DNA from: a virus
Length of the DNA: 30,281 nt
Strand: one strand, 5' to 3'
IMG/VR virus record: IMGVR_UViG_3300045003_000045
Location: 1 to 30,281 of that record
In this document: one piece after another, positions 1-6,255 of the stretch
Numbering within the stretch: position 1 is the first letter of the stretch
How the letters are laid out: each line of letters opens with the position of its first letter
The notes under the pieces: model-generated
Seen by the model: the letters and a program-made list of their open reading frames with translations, nothing else
Database searches by the model: none
Told to the model about the DNA's origin: nothing
Made by a program: the position numbers and the translations under genes

Positions 1-29
1 ACGCTTATCTGTTCCATGTTTCAGCTTCG

Positions 30-77
30 AGCGGAAGACGAGGTTCGAACCCGCGACCCTCAGCTTGGGAAGCTGAT
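30..77 (-). other. partial tRNA-Gly(CCC), prophage attachment site (att)
   Basis: Read on the minus strand this is the 3' part of a tRNA-Gly: anticodon stem TCAGC/GCTGA closing a loop with anticodon CCC, variable loop, T-arm with GTTCGAAC, and the acceptor 3' strand CTTCCGC plus discriminator T. The D-arm and 5' acceptor strand are missing, because the sequence beyond 77 no longer matches a tRNA. Phages that integrate in tRNA genes restore the gene at one end and leave a 3' fragment like this at the other. I infer that bases 1-29 are host flank and phage DNA starts near 78. A second full copy should lie at the far end, outside the window. Confidence 0.75.
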
Positions 78-163
78 CCCCGATAATAGCCTATGTATTA
101 AATAATTTGTTTACAGCAGTTTAAGTATATTGGTTTTTATAATTTGCCGCCATTTCTTGCGCG

Positions 164-201
164 GTGTGACCGAATGTGTGACCGGGTAAAATGCGCATTT
201 T
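164..201. repeat. direct repeats GTGTGACCG x2 and palindrome next to att
   Basis: GTGTGACCG occurs at 164-172 and again at 176-184, a 12-bp period. A perfect 14-bp palindrome, AAAATGCGCATTTT, follows at 188-201. Direct repeats about 90-150 bp from a core att site are a common form for integrase or excisionase arm-type sites. The role is inferred from position only. The palindrome could instead end transcripts from the minus-strand gene at 258-1103. Confidence 0.35.
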
Positions 202-257
202 TTATTTGCTGTTACCTTTTTTTGTTACCGGGAAAGGGGGCCTGGGAATCAGCAACT

Positions 258-1103
258 TTAATGATTCCAAACAAGGCCATCCGTTTCAAATTCCATTTGC
301 TGGAATCCGTTGTCGTACATTTCTGCCTCGATGATAACTTTTTTAGAGTGCTTTATTTTATCTATAAATCTTTTTGATGCATTAATGAATAAATAGCGGC
401 TATCGTCATCTGAGGAAGCAGAACAGCTATAAGTCTCAGCTTTATTAGAATCAAATCTAACTTTGATATCTTGACCTTCAGTTATATTGGCCATGAATTG
501 CCCTTTGGTGACCTCCAAGACGGCATCCTGCTTATGATTTTTATAACGGATAATAATTTGAGCTTCGGCACCTTCATACGGAAACTTTAAATCCAATGGG
601 TTGCTTGCGGACACGTGAGCAAAATACATTGTCTTTGAAGTTATTTTATCTTCCTCCTCATTATATTGCCAATTTGAAATTGAAGAAACTATTTGATTGC
701 CAATGGTAGAATCAGTAGGCGAAATGGTTTCGGTAGCTTCGTCAGTATGGCTATTCTGTTTTGCTGAAGATTTATTACTATTCGATTCCGATATTATTAC
801 ACCTACAATAACGATAAAAGCGAATATCAATAAAAATACAGCCACTTTGTCTGCCGTACTATTCGAGGAAACGTTTTTTGTTGGCCTTGCTTCGTTCTGA
901 GCTGTTATTCCTTTACCTGGGCTAAATTTATGACCACAAGCCAGACAGGTGATAATTATCTTATTGCTCCCAATGGTCCCGGCCAAAAGGCCAACGCCAC
1001 CAGTAAGAACTGCGCCAGCTACTGCTTTCTTACCGCTGAAGCCTTTTTTCTCTGAATGAAGTTGTGTTGAATTGCATTTCGGGCAGTGAATTTCGTTAGA
1101 CAT
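258..1103 (-). CDS. membrane-anchored zinc-ribbon protein, possible lysogenic-conversion gene
   Basis: A 281-residue protein with a zinc ribbon formed by C7-x2-C10 and C53-x2-C56, with a glycine-rich stretch between the two pairs. A low-complexity linker is followed by one hydrophobic membrane segment at about 87-106. The rest is a soluble domain rich in W, Y and F (about 140-281) with a pattern seen in small surface or secreted phage proteins of unknown function. It is transcribed toward the att site and away from the repressor, the usual place for a gene expressed in the lysogen. By analogy it could affect superinfection or host envelope traits, but nothing in the sequence proves that. The ATG at 1103 is the only good start. 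The real-gene call is strong and the function is unknown. Confidence 0.8.
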   Translation of the reverse strand: MSNEIHCPKCNSTQLHSEKKGFSGKKAVAGAVLTGGVGLLAGTIGSNKIIITCLACGHKFSPGKGITAQNEARPTKNVSSNSTADKVAVFLLIFAFIVIVGVIISESNSNKSSAKQNSHTDEATETISPTDSTIGNQIVSSISNWQYNEEEDKITSKTMYFAHVSASNPLDLKFPYEGAEAQIIIRYKNHKQDAVLEVTKGQFMANITEGQDIKVRFDSNKAETYSCSASSDDDSRYLFINASKRFIDKIKHSKKVIIEAEMYDNGFQQMEFETDGLVWNH

Positions 1104-1447
1104 GGGTTTGAGTTTAAAAATTAAAGTATCAGGGAAAAATAACGAAGATTACAGCGGTTTTTCACATTGACTTATTGACTGAATCAACGTTACTTCGTGA
1201 ATAAGTGCGGCGCTAACATATAAATAAAAGTTCTAAACTTGTAATGATAAACGTTAAAGATTCAACGCAAAAACATCAATGTTATCGCTTATTGATATAA
1301 GTCAATTTGTAGGATATTAAGATATTTTTAATTGTAAAATCGTTTTATATATCATAAATTCATTGTCCAACTTAACTGGATTCCTAACCTCAAAACCCTA
1401 CTTAAATGTTGTACCAATTCACTGCAACCTAATTCGTTGTTTTCTTT
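1104..1447. other. gene-free AT-rich spacer
   Basis: About 340 bases without a plausible coding frame between the start of the minus-strand zinc-ribbon gene and the promoter-like box at 1448. It should contain the promoter of the 258-1103 gene. A weak TACTTTAA box lies on the minus strand just upstream of that gene, but no convincing -33 partner is visible. I see no repeat array or RNA structure here. Confidence 0.4.
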
Positions 1448-1455
1448 TACTTTTG
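1448..1455 (+). promoter_or_regulatory. Bacteroidetes-type -7 box (TACTTTTG)
   Basis: TACTTTTG fits the Bacteroidetes -7 consensus TAnnTTTG exactly. No clear TTG -33 element sits about 20 bp upstream, so the promoter is only moderately supported. The predicted transcription start would be near 1460, directly before the structured region at 1465-1641. Confidence 0.4.
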
Positions 1456-1460
1456 CGGTC

Positions 1461-1641
1461 TTCAACCGGGCGAACCCGGTAAAAATATTGGATACTTTAG
1501 TTTACCAACGCGATTCAAAACTGGCAATTTTAATGCGAAACTGGTAACTACAAGTATGCGCCGATAAGGCGCAGCTATGTAGTTGTGGTTTCGCGGGGAT
1601 GCCAGTCCCTGAATCGCTGCAATGAAGGCTGCGCCCTTTTT
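1461..1641 (+). ncRNA. candidate structured RNA with five nested stems
   Basis: After a 6-bp stem with a CGAA loop (1465-1480) comes one long imperfect hairpin with all stems nested. The pairs are 1510-1517 with 1610-1617 (8 bp), 1520-1526 with 1600-1606 (7 bp), 1535-1541 with 1588-1594 (7 bp), 1546-1552 with 1578-1584 (7 bp), and 1557-1562 with 1568-1573 (6 bp, loop GATAA). That is 35 Watson-Crick pairs separated by short internal loops. A competing pairing, GGCGCAGC at 1568-1575 with GCTGCGCC at 1628-1635, runs into T1637-T1641 and resembles a terminator. No open frame covers the region. I do not recognise the family. A 6S-like regulator, an attenuator-type leader and a DNA-level inverted repeat are all possible. 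Confidence 0.55.
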
Positions 1642-1737
1642 ATCATATCTATCCCATCAGACACCAACCAGGCGGCGATAATTGTTCACATTAAACTGCT
1701 ACTTTGATGAATGCTAAAGAAATTCCATTGGCCTGCA

Positions 1738-2259
1738 CTACGTGCCGCCGTCATTGTCCGTATTATCATCAGGCGATAAGGAAGCGATTTGATTGTTTAT
1801 TTGTTCTTGAACAACATCAGGCTCAAGGCCGCGTTGTAAAGCCTCAATTGCTCCAACATGCTGTAAGTTCAATTTTAGTAATACCTCCGATTTCTGTCCC
1901 TGGGCAATTATTGTATTTAAACTGATAAGGAGGTTATGATACTGCGTTTTGAAAAACTGATCATTTTGCTCCAATAGCCTGATATAACGCTCTTGAATAG
2001 TGCCGCCGCTGATATTTTCAGTTGCGGCATTGTTTTTTTGAGATAATATGACTTTCGCTGCTGTCGTTTCAGGAACTATGTTAAAAACTTCATAGAACTT
2101 TTTTATAAATTTTTCACTTGGGGACAATTTCTTACTGAGGTAACTGCTTACATTCCCCTTTGTATAGCCAGTCTTTTCTGCAATTGCAGAGACTGGCCGC
2201 TTGAGCCCCAATCTTTCTACATCGTAATAAAACCTTTCAATTATTTCTTGTGTAAGCAT
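1738..2259 (-). CDS. CI-like phage repressor (helix-turn-helix)
   Basis: About 173 residues. The N-terminal 55 residues read as a helix-turn-helix: 'VSAIAEKTGYTKGNVSSYLSKK' is helix 2, turn and recognition helix, followed by a proline-serine segment typical of XRE-like repressors that bind as dimers. The rest is mostly helical, with a likely coiled-coil segment at about 85-135, and an acidic C-terminus. I set the start at the ATG at 2259; an upstream TTG at 2289 would add ten residues but falls in the operator-like region. It is divergent from the small HTH gene at 2373, the arrangement of a CI/Cro switch, so it most likely maintains lysogeny and regulates itself. No peptidase domain is visible, so induction would not be by LexA-type self-cleavage. 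Confidence 0.8.
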   Translation of the reverse strand: MLTQEIIERFYYDVERLGLKRPVSAIAEKTGYTKGNVSSYLSKKLSPSEKFIKKFYEVFNIVPETTAAKVILSQKNNAATENISGGTIQERYIRLLEQNDQFFKTQYHNLLISLNTIIAQGQKSEVLLKLNLQHVGAIEALQRGLEPDVVQEQINNQIASLSPDDNTDNDGGT

Positions 2260-2292
2260 TTGCAACTTTGTTTCAAAAATAAATACCAAAAA

Positions 2293-2334
2293 AGTTCTAT
2301 TATTATTTTTAAAGTTCCAAAATAGTTCTATTTT
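2293..2334. promoter_or_regulatory. operator-like repeats of the lysogeny switch
   Basis: The spacer between the divergent repressor and Cro-like genes contains AGTTCTATT at 2293-2301, AAGTTCC at 2312-2318, and the inverted repeat AAAATAG-TT-CTATTTT at 2319-2334, which again contains AGTTCTATT. Three related half-sites in a 40-bp, very AT-rich divergent spacer fit a phage operator bound by one or both neighbouring HTH proteins. Binding is inferred. Confidence 0.55.
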
Positions 2335-2372
2335 TACATCATCAAATCAGACAATCAAATATAATCAACAAA

Positions 2373-2609
2373 ATGAAACTCACACAAACAGCTATAGGAC
2401 AGATCAAAGACCCGGATATCAGGCGTGAGTTAACTAATGTTCTCTTATGTACTGATCAAACTATAATTCGGTATATCAATAGGAATGAGAAAAATGGTCC
2501 GCTAACAACTATTGCAGCACTTAATAAGATTAAGGAATGTACAGGCTTAACTGAAGCCGAGATATTGGAATCAGAGCAGGAAGGCGAACCGGTACATGTC
2601 GGTAAGTAG
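2373..2609 (+). CDS. Cro-like small DNA-binding protein
   Basis: A 78-residue protein. The segment from about residue 10 to 62 (IRRELTNVL...TIIRYINRNEKNGPLT...ALNKIKECTGL) has the length and helical spacing of a small Cro/XRE helix-turn-helix, including the hydrophobic residues around 'DQTIIRYI' expected for a recognition helix. It is the first gene rightward from the operator-like repeats and is divergent from the repressor. The expected role is repression of the lysogenic promoter at the start of lytic growth. The acidic tail has no known role. The HTH assignment comes from pattern reading, not a profile search. Confidence 0.7.
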   Translation: MKLTQTAIGQIKDPDIRRELTNVLLCTDQTIIRYINRNEKNGPLTTIAALNKIKECTGLTEAEILESEQEGEPVHVGK

Positions 2610-2675
2610 GATACAAACATAATACGCGGTTTTCATCCCGTCAAGACCCTTAACTGAATCATAACAAAAATCAAC

Positions 2676-2912
2676 ATGCAAAATTTTAAAGCTCTTTCAA
2701 ATTCCACTAAAGAGGTAAAGGAATTAATAAACATGTTAAAGGATATACAACAGAGTGGAAGCCTTACGACTGATCAGATTTTGGCTTTAGGAAAGATAAA
2801 AGCGGCCGTAGTTGACCGCTTTATTGAAAATAATTCAGGAATAAACAGCATTGGTTTTTGGAATCGCTTGCTCCAGTTCTTCAGAATAAAAAATGCTCTT
2901 TTTAAAGGTTGA
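2676..2912 (+). CDS. hypothetical small early protein
   Basis: A 78-residue, mostly helical protein of mixed charge with no motif that I recognise; 'IQQSGSLTTDQILALGKIKAAVVDRFIENN' suggests two amphipathic helices. It follows the Cro-like gene in the same direction after a 66-bp gap. Its last 78 bases overlap the 3' end of the minus-strand gene at 2835-3032. Both frames look protein-like, so a true tail-to-tail overlap is possible, but one of the two may be shorter than drawn or not expressed. Confidence 0.5.
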   Translation: MQNFKALSNSTKEVKELINMLKDIQQSGSLTTDQILALGKIKAAVVDRFIENNSGINSIGFWNRLLQFFRIKNALFKG

Positions 2913-3032
2913 ATCTGTTTTGCTCCAATAAATGCAAGTGATTTCGGCGCCTGTTAAATGAATTGACATAATTGGTCCATGATCACCCGAAGCTTTGTGA
3001 CGAACCAGATCACCTACTTTGAAATCATTCAT
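2835..3032 (-). CDS. small YodC/DUF2158-like protein
   Basis: A 65-residue protein starting 'FKVGDLVRHKASGDHGPIMS', followed by a Cys-Ile-Tyr-Trp strand and a Glu-Glu-Leu-Glu end. This matches the layout of DUF2158 (YodC-like) proteins: a 'GDxVxxKxGGPxM' opening, a 'C.W' strand in the middle and a terminal 'F...L'. The fold is a small beta barrel of unknown role that often occurs in phages and defence islands. It is transcribed against the early operon and overlaps the end of the gene at 2676-2912. A 5' leader would pass through the hairpin at 3071-3105. Confidence 0.6.
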   Translation of the reverse strand: MNDFKVGDLVRHKASGDHGPIMSIHLTGAEITCIYWSKTDSTFKKSIFYSEELEQAIPKTNAVYS

Positions 3033-3070
3033 ATCTGTAAAGTTTTGGTAGACCTAAAGATATGAAAACG

Positions 3071-3105
3071 CCTGCTAAAGTCCCCGGGCAACCGGGGCAG
3101 GCAGG
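3071..3105 (+). promoter_or_regulatory. two-stem hairpin with GCAA tetraloop
   Basis: CCTGC at 3071-3075 pairs with GCAGG at 3101-3105, and inside it CCCCGG at 3082-3087 pairs with CCGGGG at 3092-3097 around the loop GCAA. GCAA is a GNRA tetraloop only when the plus strand is transcribed, so a plus-strand RNA element is favoured. No T-run follows, so it is not a simple terminator. It is the first of a series of GC-rich intergenic hairpins in the early region. Confidence 0.5.
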
Positions 3106-3187
3106 ACTAAAATCAACCGTTACCCATGATCGTAAACCTAACACCCGAACAAATTAAGGCAGCCATTGCCCGCATTAATTCTTTCTT

Positions 3188-3367
3188 ATGCCAAAACTCC
3201 TTACCATAAAAGATATAGCACAGATCGCCCAGGTTGCTGAACCGACAGTACGCGGATGGATCAGTAAGAGAAAATTCGATGCTATAAAGTTACCGCAGGG
3301 CATACGTGTAAAGGAAAGCGTATTTGAAAAGTATCTCGAAAAGCGAACTATCAAGGCAAAATCATAG
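3188..3367 (+). CDS. AlpA/excisionase-type helix-turn-helix protein
   Basis: A 59-residue protein beginning 'MPKLLTIKDIAQIAQVAEPT' and continuing 'VRGWISKRKF'. This is a winged HTH of the MerR/excisionase type: a 'T.kdia....vs..TVr.Wi..gk' core, then a beta wing leading to 'IRVKESVFEKYL', which corresponds to the usual 'rI...dle.yl' ending. Such proteins direct excision or act as small transcription regulators. Its position early in the rightward operon fits an excisionase or early regulator, though no integrase is next to it. The start is the ATG at 3188 with no strong Shine-Dalgarno. Confidence 0.7.
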   Translation: MPKLLTIKDIAQIAQVAEPTVRGWISKRKFDAIKLPQGIRVKESVFEKYLEKRTIKAKS

Positions 3368-3442
3368 ATGAAGAACCATTGATCTGAAACCTTATTAAAA
3401 CATTTTCGCTTACCTCAGACCACGAATTTAAACCACACTGTT

Positions 3443-3706
3443 ATGCTCACCGAATTACTAACCGACCATATGGTAGACGACATAGCCCCACAGGACGAAG
3501 CTATGGATTGCTTCAGAAGCAACTTTCGGTTATGGAAGTGTAACGTAACTCAGGACGGTAAGTTAATGATCTACCGTGTCAACGGTGACGCGAAAGAGTG
3601 GTTAACAAAAGCACAGGAAATCATTAAATCAGGTCACCTGCCTCTGGTCGCAGAATTGGTTACCGAGATAACAGGTACGTTTATTCATATAATTTATAAA
3701 CCATAA
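3443..3706 (+). CDS. hypothetical early protein
   Basis: An 87-residue acidic protein with no family that I recognise. The second half contains a long helix ('DAKEWLTKAQEIIKSG') followed by beta-strand-like 'TFIHIIYKP'. It starts at an ATG 76 bp after the excisionase-like gene, and the next gene follows after 11 bp, consistent with a shared transcript. Good coding appearance and operon position support it. Confidence 0.6.
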   Translation: MLTELLTDHMVDDIAPQDEAMDCFRSNFRLWKCNVTQDGKLMIYRVNGDAKEWLTKAQEIIKSGHLPLVAELVTEITGTFIHIIYKP

Positions 3707-3717
3707 TAACGATTGCT

Positions 3718-4089
3718 ATGGAAATTAAAAACGCAATTATAGAATCAGTTACCATTGACGATGGTGATCGTGGATTGCTGACCGCTTGGCTTTATCTTGA
3801 TTATGGCGGGAGTGGACAAGGCTTTGGAGGTTATACATTATATCTATCCAAATCATTTAAACATCATGGCGAGCCGGGCAATTATGCAGGTCACTTTATA
3901 TACAGATGCATGGAGATTGCGGGGGTAAAAAATTGGGCTGACATGAAGGGGAAGACTATCCGTGTAAAGGCCGAGAATTCAAAGATTCATGCTATCGGCC
4001 ACATCGTAAAAGATGATTGGTTTGATCCTGCTCATGACTTTGAACAAATGCAACTCGCATTCAAAAATAAATCTGTCGAAGTCAATTAA
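3718..4089 (+). CDS. conserved phage protein of unknown function
   Basis: A 123-residue protein. The signature 'YGGSGQGFGGYTLYL', then 'GHFIYRCMEIAGVKNWADM', then 'AIGHIVKDDWFDP' belongs to a small protein family that I recall from prophages of many phyla, with no known function. The conserved glycine-rich strand and the terminal 'K..WFDP..DFE' are both intact and the length is normal. It sits in a run of small early genes with gaps of about 11 bp on each side. Function cannot be stated. Confidence 0.75.
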   Translation: MEIKNAIIESVTIDDGDRGLLTAWLYLDYGGSGQGFGGYTLYLSKSFKHHGEPGNYAGHFIYRCMEIAGVKNWADMKGKTIRVKAENSKIHAIGHIVKDDWFDPAHDFEQMQLAFKNKSVEVN

Positions 4090-4100
4090 AAACCACAGCC

Positions 4101-4484
4101 ATGAAAGTATTTAAATCAAATTTCGACTTCTATGTTGACCCGAAGTATTTCGGCTTTAAACGAGAAGGTACTTATATAACCGCTGAATACGCCGCTATTG
4201 TAGACGGTAATACCATTAAGCAGGTTACGATTATGGAAGTATCGGCATCTCCTGATGTATTCGGGTTTATATCGCTTCATGAAAAATGGTTTGAAGTGAA
4301 CAGACTAATGGACGCCGCCGCAAAAGATCATGCTATTAAAGAACTCAGCGGCATGGATAGCAATATTCACCCTACGATTATGAAGGCAGTTCCGCAGCAG
4401 CAGAACCAGACTGGTGATCTAATCGAATCACTGAGCAATATCAACGAACATTTTCGCGGCGCATTAGCCAGTGTAATAAAATAA
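4101..4484 (+). CDS. hypothetical early protein
   Basis: A 127-residue protein. Residues 1-70 look like a mixed beta domain ('FDFYVDPKYFGFKREGTYITAEYA...VTIMEVSASPD'), followed by helical segments and a glutamine-rich linker before a last helix. No family recognised. It follows the previous gene by 11 bp, and a terminator-like hairpin begins 16 bp after its stop codon, so it could be the last gene of one transcript segment. Confidence 0.6.
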   Translation: MKVFKSNFDFYVDPKYFGFKREGTYITAEYAAIVDGNTIKQVTIMEVSASPDVFGFISLHEKWFEVNRLMDAAAKDHAIKELSGMDSNIHPTIMKAVPQQQNQTGDLIESLSNINEHFRGALASVIK

Positions 4485-4499
4485 TTATGGATGGTTCTG

Positions 4500-4533
4500 G
4501 CCGGCCAGATAAAAGTATCACCGGCTTTTTTTT
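4500..4533 (+). terminator. terminator-like hairpin with T8
   Basis: GCCGG at 4500-4504 pairs with CCGGC at 4521-4525, and eight T residues follow (4526-4533). The upstream arm is also part of a GGCCGGCC palindrome at 4499-4506. It has the form of an intrinsic terminator, yet all neighbouring genes continue in the same direction. It may reduce read-through rather than stop it. Confidence 0.6.
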
Positions 4534-4552
4534 AACCCCTCAATCCCAACCA

Positions 4553-4714
4553 ATGAAACATAAAGTAGAATTAATCCCGATAGTTCTTTTCAGTATATCA
4601 TTTCTCGGCGCCTGCATTTGTGCTTACGTAATGTACCGCATGCGCAAAGACGACATAACTGAGATCGAAGAATACTATAAAGACAGTGAACGACCTTTTG
4701 TTAAAAAACGCTAA
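4553..4714 (+). CDS. small membrane protein
   Basis: A 53-residue protein from the ATG at 4553. Residues about 7-27 form one hydrophobic segment (IPIVLFSISFLGACICAYVM), followed by a charged tail, so it is probably a single-pass membrane protein. An in-frame ATG at 4487 would add 22 residues, but that stretch encodes the arms and T-run of the terminator-like hairpin, so I prefer the internal start. No family recognised. It is adjacent to two other single-pass genes, perhaps a small membrane gene group. A holin-like or superinfection role is possible but unsupported. Confidence 0.55.
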   Translation: MKHKVELIPIVLFSISFLGACICAYVMYRMRKDDITEIEEYYKDSERPFVKKR

Positions 4715-4724
4715 ATCATTAACC

Positions 4725-5063
4725 GTGGAACAAACAACATTACAAGTCTACCAGCTTATTGCTGTATGTACTGTACTAATCATCGGCATTTTCTTTCTCA
4801 TTATATGCTCAGGCAAAAAAGAGCCCACCCAGCTGGTAACGCATAACATGAAGGTGGATTATATCAAAGTTAACAACTCTGTGCGTGCGTGTTGCTGCGA
4901 AAAACAATTAAAAGAAGCAATAGCAGCTGTTGACGCCTTTTTTGTCCGGCATCATAAATCAGACAAAGACAACAAAGACCTAATGATGTATTACACGTTC
5001 CTTTTGCGTTCCTTGTCTGAAAAGAAAAGCCAGATCAATGCAATCGAAGAAATCACAGCGTGA
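4725..5063 (+). CDS. membrane-anchored hypothetical protein
   Basis: About 112 residues from a GTG at 4725; another GTG at 4686 would add 13 residues and overlap the previous gene by 29 bp. A hydrophobic segment, 'VYQLIAVCTVLIIGIFFLII', lies near the N-terminus, followed by a soluble part with a Cys-Cys-Cys-Glu motif and predicted helices. It is probably anchored in the inner membrane with the C-terminal domain outside or inside depending on topology, which cannot be read here. No family recognised. Spacing to the neighbours is consistent with one operon. Confidence 0.6.
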   Translation: MEQTTLQVYQLIAVCTVLIIGIFFLIICSGKKEPTQLVTHNMKVDYIKVNNSVRACCCEKQLKEAIAAVDAFFVRHHKSDKDNKDLMMYYTFLLRSLSEKKSQINAIEEITA

Positions 5064-5070
5064 GGTTTAC

Positions 5071-5175
5071 ATGCCGCCTGGTTATGTCATTGTGCGGATA
5101 TGCATAGGTCTTGTGGCAGTTATGATGGCATGGGCAGGGATAAAGATAATTAAACTTCTTTTTTTAATCATGTAG
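5071..5175 (+). CDS. 34-residue single-pass membrane peptide
   Basis: A short frame from ATG 5071 to TAG 5175. Nearly the whole peptide is hydrophobic ('YVIVRICIGLVAVMMAWAGI' and then 'KIIKLLFLIM'), with basic residues flanking the segment. It starts 7 bp after the upstream membrane-protein gene. Small peptides of this form are common in phages, but no homologue is known to me. The call rests on operon position and composition only. Confidence 0.4.
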   Translation: MPPGYVIVRICIGLVAVMMAWAGIKIIKLLFLIM

Positions 5176-5242
5176 AGGTACGTATAAACCGGTCTTATTC
5201 TTAGGGCTGGTATTTAAAAAGATTAAACGCTCTTTTCATAAT

Positions 5243-5560
5243 ATGAAGATGAATGATTATGTAAGGTTTTGGGACAATTCAATTAGACGATGGAAATATG
5301 AACATCGTTTGAATATGGAGAAAAAGATTGGAAGATCGTTATTGCCTAGTGAGCATGTGCATCACATAGACAGCAATCCCAAAAATAACAATCCTGAAAA
5401 TCTTATGATAGTTAGCCCTGAAGAGCATGCGCGGATACATAAACCGGGTAAGAAAGATATTAGACGCCGTCTTTGTAATAGAAAGCATCACGCCAAAGGG
5501 TTTTGTAAAACGCATTATAAATCTATCTGTTTAAAGGGTACGATCAATCAAAGCCGGTAA
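5243..5560 (+). CDS. HNH endonuclease, homing-type
   Basis: A 105-residue protein. The HNH core is at residues 37-66: 'EHVHHIDSNPKNNNPENL' followed by 'PEEHARIH', with H40-H41, N53 and H62 as the likely metal and catalytic residues. The N-terminal 'W.YEHRLNMEKKIGRSLLPSE' segment is the usual lead-in of phage homing HNH enzymes. The C-terminus carries a possible second zinc site, C78, H82/H83, C88 and H91, like that in phage Zn-finger-HNH proteins. Length and motifs are complete. Such genes usually spread as free-standing homing endonucleases and often sit between phage operon genes, as here. A packaging-linked HNH role is less likely because the gene is far from the terminase. Confidence 0.85.
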   Translation: MKMNDYVRFWDNSIRRWKYEHRLNMEKKIGRSLLPSEHVHHIDSNPKNNNPENLMIVSPEEHARIHKPGKKDIRRRLCNRKHHAKGFCKTHYKSICLKGTINQSR

Positions 5561-5586
5561 CTATTCCTGGTATGCCGGCTTCTTTT
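5551..5586 (+). terminator. terminator-like hairpin with CTTTT tail
   Basis: AAGCCGG at 5551-5557 pairs with CCGGCTT at 5575-5581 around a 17-nt loop, followed by CTTTT. The first arm starts within the last codons of the HNH gene and the next gene starts at 5599. It is the same type of arrangement as at 4500 and 5891. Confidence 0.6.
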
Positions 5587-5598
5587 AAAAATTATTAT

Positions 5599-5844
5599 AT
5601 GAATAAAGAACAATTGCATTCTGAATTTGAGGATTGTTTTGAAACTGCCACCCGCGCAAGTGAAGGCGGATATGGCGCAGATACAACCGATCAATCGAGA
5701 TTATGGAAAGAATTTAATCCTAAGCTGGATCAGTTTGTAAAGGATCGCGTCATTGCTTTTGGTAATTACTTAAGAAATCTAACTATAGGCGAATTGGTCA
5801 GATACGATGTACAACAGCATTATGACCGATTTCTCAAAAAGTAA
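5599..5844 (+). CDS. hypothetical early protein
   Basis: About 81 residues from the ATG at 5599. An upstream in-frame ATG at 5572 lies within the loop of the terminator-like hairpin and would add only nine residues, so the internal start is preferred. The protein is acidic and helical ('NKEQLHSEFEDCFETATRASEG...') with no motif that I recognise. The flanking hairpins suggest it is its own small transcription segment. Confidence 0.55.
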   Translation: MNKEQLHSEFEDCFETATRASEGGYGADTTDQSRLWKEFNPKLDQFVKDRVIAFGNYLRNLTIGELVRYDVQQHYDRFLKK

Positions 5845-5890
5845 ACTCTTTGTTTTTCATGGCTACGGGTTAAAGGTTTATGATTAGGTT

Positions 5891-5918
5891 CCGGCGGCCG
5901 AGCTGTCGCCGGTTTTTT
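5891..5918 (+). terminator. terminator-like hairpin with T6
   Basis: CCGGCG at 5891-5896 pairs with CGCCGG at 5907-5912 around a 10-nt loop, followed by six T residues. A second T-run (5930-5936) sits just before the ATG at 5937. The sequence between hairpin and start codon (TTAACAACTCAAT) resembles the one after the hairpin at 4500 (TTAACCCCTCAAT). Confidence 0.65.
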
Positions 5919-5936
5919 AACAACTCAATTTTTTTT

Positions 5937-6230
5937 ATGCAAATAGAAATTTCAAAACAAAGCACCGAAGTAGTCGAAGTAAAGATTCCTTCTTTCTTCA
6001 AAGAACATAAGATTCTTTTCTATGCGATTACTGATGCAGGTGTTATCACAGTTAGTGGCGATTCGGTTATAACCGTGAATGCTTTATCGAATAAATCGAA
6101 TTATCAGAAAACTATAGCGCGGATAATCAATTGCGAAGAAAGTAATCAGGAGGAATTTTTTGAGGCATATCATCAGGCTCAGAAAAATATTGCATATCAA
6201 TTCAATCAGATTCAGAGCGACAAAGGATAA
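5937..6230 (+). CDS. hypothetical early protein
   Basis: About 97 residues from the ATG at 5937; an in-frame ATG at 5880 would run through the hairpin and is unlikely. The N-terminal 60 residues read as beta strands ('MQIEISKQSTEVVEVKIPSF'), and the C-terminus as a helix rich in E and Q. No family recognised. A strong hairpin follows 26 bp after the stop codon. Confidence 0.6.
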   Translation: MQIEISKQSTEVVEVKIPSFFKEHKILFYAITDAGVITVSGDSVITVNALSNKSNYQKTIARIINCEESNQEEFFEAYHQAQKNIAYQFNQIQSDKG

Positions 6231-6255
6231 GGCTCAGATCAGCAACTCAAACCAA

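Noticed and set aside
116-190. Short minus-strand frame reading '...GHTFGHTAQEMAANYKNQYT', resembling the end of a tyrosine integrase
   Set aside because: Only about 24 codons with a stop directly upstream and no other integrase motif; the resemblance to 'GHT...Y' is too short. The same bases are the direct repeats.
144-377. 77-residue plus-strand ORF
   Set aside because: Runs through the att-proximal repeats and opposite to the coherent zinc-ribbon gene; no protein-like pattern.
1461-1641. Nested hairpin as a retron msr/msd, 6S RNA or CRISPR-related RNA
   Set aside because: No reverse transcriptase or Cas gene in the window, and the 6S central bubble is not clear. Kept as unclassified RNA.
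3062-3157. 31-codon ORF through the GNRA hairpin (MKTPAKVPGQPGQAG...)
   Set aside because: Composition is set by the hairpin; no start signal or family.
3127-3210. 27-codon ORF (MIVNLTPEQIKAAIARINSF...)
   Set aside because: Looks protein-like but overlaps the better-supported HTH gene at 3188. It may be a leader peptide, but this cannot be supported.
4487-4552. Upstream start for the small membrane protein
   Set aside because: The added residues encode the terminator-like hairpin and its T-run.
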